In this document: one piece after another, positions 57,789 to 64,000 of the stretch
How the letters are laid out: each line of letters opens with the position of its first letter
Numbering within the stretch: position 1 is the first letter of the stretch
Source of the DNA: Siderastrea radians
Lineage: Eukaryota; Cnidaria; Anthozoa; Scleractinia; Rhizangiidae
Assembly (NCBI GenBank): GCA_964017195.1
Contig: OZ024890.1
Coordinates: 48,385,093 to 48,449,092, forward strand
Length of the DNA: 64,000 bases
Direction of reading: 5' to 3'
Position numbers and translations under genes: made by a program
The notes under the pieces: generated by a model
Database searches by the model: none
Seen by the model: the letters and a program-made list of their open reading frames with translations, nothing else
What the model was told of the DNA's origin: nothing

Positions 57789-58109
57789 TGAACATCATGC
57801 GCGTTTGTCACTGTGGTATGTCCAGAATCCCCGGTTTGACCTTTCATCAAGGCCTGGTCTCAAGACGGCATAATCTTCACCAAATCTTGAGTTGAATTTG
57901 TTTCTATTTCAACCGAGTAGACCTTTGGAATTTCAGATGAGTAAAATTTTACGATGAGTAAAATGAAATACTCACAGAGAAGCAGAATCATCACAGCTTC
58001 ATATACTACCCCGGCCCACACACAGCTTCATATACTACGCCACGAAAAATTTTGGGAGAGGCCAAATTAAATATTTAAAAAAGAGAACTAGATTTCTGGA
58101 CAAAAGTGG

Positions 58110-58515
58110 CCGCTTTTAAGGTACACACAGCATCCGTTTGAACCCTTGTAAAAACCCTATACAGGATCCTAGAGGATTTAAGAACCTGTAATATTTCCTA
58201 CCCAGAATCCCAAATAGCTAAAATCGTAGTCATGTTTCGTAGGAACCTACCCAGTGGCCCTGTATAATCTTTTAGGATCTTGCACACGATTCTGCATAGG
58301 GATCCTTGATGATCGTTGCAACGGCCTTAAAGAACATTGCAGGTACCTCAAGGATGTTACATGATCCTTAAGGATCGTTGCAGGAACTCAAAGGTCTTTA
58401 CAAGATCATGCAAGATCCTTGAAGGTTTTGGGGGACTATAGGTGGAGATCTTTAAAGTCAGATTTTCCAGGATCTCTAAATGATCCTTCCAAGATTTTCA
58501 CCGGAGGAAGTTCAC
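58110..58515. repeat. Cluster of AGGATC/GATCCTT motifs
   Basis: At least a dozen short direct and inverted copies of AGGATCCT, AAGGATCGTTGCAGG and CAAGATCCTTGAAGG in about 400 bp. Looks like a palindrome-rich MITE or degenerate satellite; boundaries not found. Confidence 0.5.
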
Positions 58516-59197
58516 AGTTGGTCATTCACACTCATTATAGCAATGTTAACACTCAAGCCTACAAGGAAGGCTGGATGCCACCCCTTTTCGGTTTTTCTTC
58601 AATTCTTTCGTTTTTCAAGAGGATTTTATACTTTGATTAATTTTCTAGTTTACTGACGTGTTGTCAGCCCATCTTTACAAGGTATCAAATCTAACGTGAC
58701 CGAATCATAGGTGTAAGTGGAACCTTCTAATATTAAGGAAACCTGATGATAGAGTAAACGCAATTTTTTGGAAAGATTAAAAGGGTTCCTAATTGCATGT
58801 AACATTAAAACTTAATGCACATCCTTATTTGTGTTTCCTTCATCTTGGCGTCTCCAACGAACAATGAACTATATCATTGTCTAAGATGCAAAGATGCACG
58901 TGCAATAAACTTCATAACGAAAATGTGCCGCCCTCCCCACCTTTTCCATGTGGCCCAAATTTCCCAAATTTCCTGTGCCGTCGACTGCGTATTAATATCA
59001 CATCATAATTCCATTAAAGGGTACGAAATTACAGAAAAGGTTACAAAATCTCATTAAAGACGTCTATATTTTCCTGGAATTGCCTTGGATTTAGTAACGT
59101 CTCATTTTCACGGGTTTGTTAGTTTGTGGTATTCCGACATAGATCATTAACTTAAACGTAATATTATTTAGCACACGATTATTGTGCATTTTGTCTG
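58516..59197. other. Noncoding stretch, probable 3' flank of coiled-coil gene
   Basis: Lies downstream of the minus-strand stop at 59198. No clear AATAAA in the first 150 bp on the minus strand could be assigned. Nothing else recognised. Confidence 0.4.
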
Positions 59198-59449
59198 CTA
59201 CATTCTCCGCAGTTGGTCTCGCAGATTGTTTATGGTTCGCTCTTGCTCCTGTTGTCTCTGTCTAGCTGCCTCTATCTGAGCTTGTAGGTCTCTTTGTTGT
59301 TGTCTGTATCGTTCCCTCTCTGCTGCTGACTCTTCTCTGGCTCGAGAAATGGCGGCTTCTGCCTGCTCTCTTTGCGATCGCATTTGCTCCTTCATCATGG
59401 AATTAAGCTGTTTCTCCTCCTCGATGTGTTTCTTTTCCAGCTCAATGAT
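59198..59449 (-). CDS. Terminal coiled-coil exon of host gene
   Basis: The minus-strand exon follows a strong acceptor (TTTTTTCTTTCAG) in phase 0 and ends at TAG 59198-59200. It encodes 83 residues of uninterrupted charged helix: IIELEKKHIEEEKQLNSMM, REQAEAAISRAREESAAERE, RQQQRDLQAQIEAARQRQQE, NNLRDQLRRM. Codon choice is clean and there are no stops in frame, unlike the surrounding transposon debris. C-terminal coils of this kind occur in GIMAP/AIG1-like and GBP-like GTPases and in many other proteins; with no catalytic exon in view I do not assign a family. Paired with the exon at 60466-60513. Confidence 0.75.
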   Translation of the reverse strand: MIELEKKHIEEEKQLNSMMKEQMRSQREQAEAAISRAREESAAERERYRQQQRDLQAQIEAARQRQQEQERTINNLRDQLRRM

Positions 59450-59877
59450 CTGAAAGAAAAAAGACACGTGATATATGTAGCATGAGTTGTATCACTGCAC
59501 CTTTCAGAGATTGATATATCGTATTTTCTTAAGTATGGCTCGTAGGTGCTTTACGCAAGCTGTATTTTCTTTTAATATAGTAATAAAAAATCGCCAAACG
59601 TGATAAATGCAAAGAATTATAAACTTAAGAAATAAACAAGCGGCTGAAAATGACAATTTTGATTTCTGTACCGCCTGTCACGAAATCTAATTTGTTGAAC
59701 TGTAATTTCATCCTTGTAATCCTGCCCTTTACCTCTAAAATACTTGTTTTGGTTTGTTCTTTAGAATCTTTTATCCATTTTGGATGTCTATTTCGTGGCC
59801 ATCTACTATGTAACGCGGAAATGAAAGTGAAATGTCAATACTTTTCCGGAGCCTTCATGCATGATGTTAACTGTAAA

Positions 59878-60180
59878 TTCGCACCTCCGAACTTGTTAGA
59901 TCTTTTAACACGCGCAGGTTATGTTCATTCCTATAATACTAGATCTGCATCAGCTGGGGAACACAGACAACAGAGCCACTCCTTTTCACGCATTGGATGT
60001 AAAATATGGAATGTACTCCCGGAACATCTCCAACCAAAAAGTAAAACCTCCTTGAAAAATTGTTTTCAGCAAACATTACTGCAACTTTTAGAACACGAGG
60101 GAACTTACATCGATATCCATACCTTAATACAAAATAATCAAGCTTTCATTCAGTCGTTGCTAAGTAACTGTTTAATGTAA
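59878..60180 (+). mobile_element. 5'-truncated LINE C-terminal fragment in intron
   Basis: Encodes YVHSYNTRSASAG, SFSRIGCKIWNVLPEHL and FQQTLLQLLEHEGTYIDIHT. YNTR followed by IGxKIWNxLP is the conserved C-terminal block of CR1/Rex-type LINEs. The fragment is open but lacks the endonuclease and RT. It lies antisense in the intron between the two coiled-coil exons. Confidence 0.75.
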
Positions 60181-60465
60181 TTCAACGTTGTATATCAAGC
60201 ATGCATAGGCTTATTTCCTTCGACCCATGCATCTTTATTTATTTCTGATTTATTCTAAACATATATTCATTTTATTTAATTTTTTTTTATCTGCTGGACT
60301 TCTTTCGTATACATGTATGTTTCAGTGATGTAAACACTAGTCTACATGTCCCGATTAGCGATTGCTGTTTGTGGACTGGTGTAGCCTCTTATTGTAATGA
60401 TATGCATTACATCTTTGTTCTTTGACAATACACAGACAATCACACATAAGGTTATCATTACTTAC

Positions 60466-60513
60466 CATTCGCTCAATATCCTCTTTGTCTTCTTCCAAAA
60501 GTGTGTTTTCATG
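60466..60513 (-). CDS. Penultimate exon of coiled-coil gene
   Basis: A 48-bp minus-strand exon between ATTTTAG and GTAAGT, phase 0 at both ends. It encodes HENTLLEEDKEDIERM, which continues in helical register into the terminal exon (IIELEKKH). Too short to detect by length alone; the call depends on splice sites, frame and composition agreement. Upstream exons are not found in the window and probably lie beyond or are very short. Confidence 0.65.
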
Positions 60514-61560
60514 CTAAAATAAAATCAAGACGACACAACTGAAACAGTTCATCAGTTAAATTTAAAAATGTTCTATTATCACGATAAGCAAACATGAGAA
60601 ATAGTTTGACTGGATATTTTTTATTGCCAAATCAATTCGCCATATACACAATTGGCTACAGCGCGCACTGGTGACGTCACATTTCTCAAAACGATCATCT
60701 TCTTAAAGGAACTATGTCACGGCGTTTTCATTCATTTTTCTGATCTGACAAAATTATTTTCTCATTAAAGGAAACCTCAAAATAATAGTTTCCTAAGTTA
60801 GAAAAACACCAAAGAAGTAATAATTAACCAAAACTAAACAAGGATGGTTACGACTGAGGGAGATTAAGACGGATTACGAATGACAAACTTGAAAAAACTT
60901 GCCAGCTTTTTCAAGTTGCGTTATTCGTGACGTAGCTCCTTTAACAATCAAAGAAATTTTCACGAAATGTTCACAATTTTTGCACGAAAAACTCTCCTGT
61001 AGGTCGAGATGCAGAGCGAGATGGAGCGGTAGTGTCCAGAAAGTCTTCAGGTTGACCCCCTTTCGGAGGAACTGTGACATGATTTCTGTAGTACCAATGC
61101 CAAGGACTCCACTTCCTCGTCTCATCGATCCCTTTCAAGTAAGACATTTTTCAATAAGGACGTTGATGCTGGGTGCCGAGAAAGGCAAAAATGTTACGAA
61201 CGTCCCAAGAACATACAAGCTAAAGTAGAACTGAGACAAGTCGAGAGCGAAATTCTCGATAAGTTAATAATCTGGACCCGCGAACGCTGGTAAGCAACAA
61301 CTTACTTATGGTTTTAATCATGATGATGCATAAGTTTGTGCTTCTACGGCGAGAGTTATTCAATTACCATGTGCTATGAACGCAGCGATATTTAGGTAAT
61401 TTCTCAATGTAATGATTTCAGTTCACCACTTCGATATAAGAACGTCCCGAGGCTACAGGGATAGGAATAAAGAAGGAATGATTCTATATTGGTCTGGTGT
61501 TTTAATCGACTGTGGGTGTATCAACCCGGGAAACGAGATTTCAATTCTGGCTTGAGCGAA
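60514..61560. other. Noncoding stretch, probable intron or repeat
   Basis: No exon with convincing splice sites was found. Frames at 60874-61228 look like repeat-derived reading. Possibly intron of the coiled-coil gene. Confidence 0.35.
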
Positions 61561-61599
61561 ACTATCACAATTCCAGTAGGTGTAGGCTTCTCATGAAAG

Positions 61600-62029
61600 G
61601 CCAAGCCGACCAAGAGCCTGTCTTGTATCAACCTTTTTTCAACGCGAGCTGTGGGCAACTTTTAATGATGCACTTCGCCAGGCGTCTTAGACGGCGGATC
61701 CAGTGCTGCTCCCGTACCTTAGCCATCTCACCGCAACCCGCTGTGTAGCGTAGCTTCATGGGCCTCCTACACGAACGTCATTGTGTAGACTGCTGTATCT
61801 GGGAGATACAGCGGGCAAGCGCCTTGTATTCGCCCCCTACACTCTAAGAGCTGCTGGTCACTTAGATGCAAGATGAGCTGTAGGCGATCTTTCTCAAACT
61901 GCTCTGATTGTAAGCCTTCCTGTTAGGCTCTTTTCTCCCAGAATCTTCGTTGAACGTTTAGATCTTCTCTTGTTAGGGGACCTCTTTTCCTTTGAAGTGA
62001 CGGACTCCTTGTGTCACGTACAAATCTTG
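61600..62029 (-). pseudogene. BEL/Pao #2: integrase N-terminal region remnant
   Basis: Minus-strand pieces include STKILGEKSLTGRL, then MAKVREQHWIRRLRRLAKCI and IKSCP (near 61640-61730). MAKVREQHWxxRLRRLxKxxIKSC is the zinc-binding region of BEL/Pao integrase; the second Cys is followed by a shift. Stops are frequent. The integrase catalytic core is not seen to the left. Confidence 0.65.
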
Positions 62030-62676
62030 CTACCCACGCGGTAATACGCAGAGTACGCCAAAGGCTGTACTGGTAAAGTACAACCAACCTCTTGCTAACG
62101 TTTCAGTTGTCGTGGTGGTGGTAATGTCTGCTGGCCATGCGCTTGGCTCTGACAACCATTTCGGACCATGCCACCAGAGGTCGTTGTTTTGTTCTACCAA
62201 GCCTCCGCGACTTGCTAAGTGTGCTAGGCTTTCTTTAGTGGACACTTATCCACTCCTTCTGTTGTATTTTGTGCGCTCGGTTTTGCACAAATTGCTTATA
62301 TTGTCCTTATCCCCTTATCCACTGGAGTGCCAATGTGCTCTCGGACCAACAGTAGAACTCCATCGACTGGGTTTGTGGCCAGATTGGTAGTCATGTGACT
62401 GACAACCAGCTCCAGGTGCGGAATAGTAAGGCCCTGTTTGGCCAAATGGCCTTTAGCTGCCACAATGCCTTGTGCAAAACCAGAGGGTTGTGATACCACC
62501 CTATACGCCGCCGCCGCTACGCCCTGTCCACTTGCATCCCCAAAGACATGGTACCGTACTAGCACCCTCGTGAACGTGATTCTTTCTGGCAGCCCCAGCT
62601 CCCATTTTGTCCACCGTTTAGCAAGTCCGGGGGTAGCTGTTCGTCCCATCCCACAAGCATCACGGTAACTTCCCAC
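62030..62676 (-). pseudogene. BEL/Pao #2: RNase H-like region remnant
   Basis: Minus-strand frames: KRWTKWELGLPERITFTRVL, YHVFGDASGQGVAAAAYRVV, AKQGLTIPHLELVVSHM (62296-62676), and downstream ASRGGLVEQNNDLWWHGPKW and LSEPSAWPAD (62030-62245). The FGDAS box (first RNase H Asp), PRLELV-like helix and ASRG..LWWHGPxWL are hallmarks of BEL/Pao pol. A shift separates the two blocks near 62290. Confidence 0.85.
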
Positions 62677-63660
62677 ATAATGTAAGAAGCGACGCTACTC
62701 CGAGGGGGTGATAGCTCCTCGATATTTTGGCTAGAATTCCGTGCTACACTTGTGGTATCTTTGAGCTTGTCCCATTTCAAACCGAGGAGCGCACCGCCTC
62801 CCCAGCTGTTGTTTGGCGAATGTTTCGTCCCCTCCACTCTGACTGGTTTCGGGAGACTCCAACTCAGGGACGCTGGAATGCCACTTTTGGAGCTCAAAGG
62901 TACCGTCAGCAAAGATCTCTTTGGCTGCAGTCTTCATTTCTCTGGCACTAAGGGCGCTTTCCATTCGACCAAAAATTCCGCTTTGAAATTTCGAAAATTT
63001 AATACACGTGTCAAACGGAACAGTAAATCCGGAAATTTTCCGGTTGGGTACACCCGCCCGGTTGGACCGAACCGTTCCACTTAGTTCGGAGGGAAATTTC
63101 CAGAAATTTACGACAGAGGGGTACTGGAAACCGAAATTTTTCGAATGGAAGAGTAGTTTCCGATCAGAATGGTCCAACCGAAAAAAGCGGTCTACCTCTA
63201 AAGGTGGTCCTTTTTTCCGAAAATTTTCCGGCTAGACAGAACCGTTTCATTCAGCTTCGGACCGAAATTTCCGGAAATTTTGGTTAAATGGAAAGCGCCC
63301 TAGATGTTGTTCTTTCTCCGTTGATCAGGTCATCCACATACAGGTCCTTCTTGATCTCGCTAACAATTTCTGGACGTTTGTGGCTCCAGGTATTCAAGTG
63401 TTGTTCAATGAACCTCCCAACAAGAAGGGTGAGGCAGCCAAACCAAACAAGACTCTTGTAAATAGTAGTGTTTCTACTTCTTTTGTCTCTACATCCTTCA
63501 GCCGGTGGAATCTGAGAGCATCTCTATGGATCTGATTCGCACCTGTAAGGAGGCTTTCTTGTCAGTTGATGTCTCCAGTGAGGGCAGCTGGGTTGAAATG
63601 TCTTCGAACCAATATGCTCCACAGTTTATTTTGTAGCGGTGGAGTAGTGTTCTCCAACAT
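62677..63660 (-). pseudogene. BEL/Pao #2: reverse transcriptase remnant with YVDD
   Basis: On the minus strand, KRPEIVSEIKKDLYVDDLIN (near 63330-63390) carries the catalytic YVDD, and EMKTAAKEIFADGTFELQKW with HSSVPELE (near 62870-62950) is the following conserved block. ETFAKQQLG and LLGLKWDKLKDT (62750-62830) follow. A MITE at 62951-63301 sits between them. Multiple shifts and stops. Confidence 0.8.
62951..63301. mobile_element. 350-bp MITE inside BEL/Pao #2 RT
   Basis: Ends AGGGCGCTTTCCATTCGACC and reverse complement AGGGCGCTTTCCATTTAACC. The interior is palindromic with repeated GGAAATTTCCGGAAATTTT-type motifs. It interrupts the RT reading right after the YVDD block. Target duplication ambiguous (TA or 3 bp). 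Confidence 0.75.
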
Positions 63661-63666
63661 CACGAG

Positions 63667-63937
63667 TTACGGTTTTTCTACCTTGGTTACGTCTGCTTCC
63701 ATCTCAAAGTTTCCATTTACGATTTCATCGTTTGATTGACTAGACCCAACATCATCGCATACCAGAATGTGAAAAGTTTTGGCTCCAACTTTTCTTGAGC
63801 AGTGCAGCAGAGGCGTACGAACTTCCCGCGCCGCAATCTCGTAGGGCACGACATTTGACTCCTGCGACTTCCACTACAACCACTGGATAAACTACCCGAC
63901 CATCACAGACTTGCACAGCCGTCGTTGAGTTTTCCAT
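63667..63937 (-). pseudogene. BEL/Pao #2: aspartic protease remnant
   Basis: Minus-strand frame VVYPVVVVEVAGVKCRALRD then CGAGSSYASAALL is the BEL/Pao protease active-site region. The expected D-T/S-G triad reads D-C-G, so the catalytic motif is altered. A frame change near 63780 leads to a continuing block (AKTFHILV). The rest of gag lies beyond the right edge. Confidence 0.75.
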
Positions 63938-64000
63938 GGCTTGGCTGTCACAGATAGATGTGTGAGGTCTTCTTTTGCAGTCTACGCACCTTCTCCTATT

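Noticed and set aside
60874..61228. Overlapping frames on both strands near 61 kb as a gene
   Set aside because: Open on both strands without domain features or splice signals; probably repeat-derived.

Overview
The window reads as AT-rich metazoan nuclear DNA, most likely from an anthozoan cnidarian such as a stony coral or relative. This is inferred from short exons with GT..AG introns, an Ig-domain gene with phase-1 introns, and the mix of CR1-like LINE with a PHD finger and 2A-like peptide, BEL/Pao, Ty3/gypsy, Penelope-like and many TIR elements. No prokaryotic signature is present. Host genes are few. A three-exon start of a secreted or membrane Ig-domain protein lies on the minus strand at 15956-17955. 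The last two exons of a coiled-coil protein lie on the minus strand at 59198-60513. Nearly everything else recognisable is mobile DNA or its debris.

Layout. 1-4.6 kb: noncoding, with a pogo/Tigger-like MITE and a 511-bp foldback element. 4.6-10.5 kb: a decayed BEL/Pao retrotransposon (+) split by a 2.7-kb DNA transposon with TTAA target duplication. 12.0-15.9 kb: a LINE with one uninterrupted ~1200-codon frame. 15.9-18.0 kb: the Ig gene. 19.1-26.5 kb: a decayed Ty3/gypsy element (-) split by an insertion of 2.07 tandem copies of a 2052-bp unit with a 4-bp target duplication AGCT. 26.5-27.0 kb: head-to-head Penelope-like endonuclease fragments and a hammerhead-like motif. 27.2-28.0 kb: a broken SANT/Myb-like gene.

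29-49.7 kb was originally one tandem array of a ~3.05-3.1 kb noncoding unit (copies D, A, B, C). It was opened between D and A by a ~1.5-kb TATTA-targeting element. That element was then invaded by a MITE, the MITE by a 6.57-kb IS3EU-like transposon, and separately by a Harbinger-like MITE. An uninterrupted inverted copy at 51.2-52.8 kb and the array junctions act as empty sites, so the order of events can be read directly. 50-59 kb: sparse, with further MITEs and weak coding remnants. 61.5-64 kb: a second decayed BEL/Pao element (-) running off the right edge.

Most notable system: the 6.57-kb transposon at 34114-40680. It has 6-bp target duplications and long inverted ends made of ~20-bp minisatellite units. 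It carries a DDE integrase-type transposase and, convergent with it, an intron-containing gene with an N-terminal zinc ribbon, a ubiquitin-like region and a HECT-like (G2E3-type) ubiquitin-ligase domain. Both genes start with a zinc-ribbon-like module next to their end of the element. This copy has one in-frame stop in the transposase and several frameshifts in the HECT-like gene.
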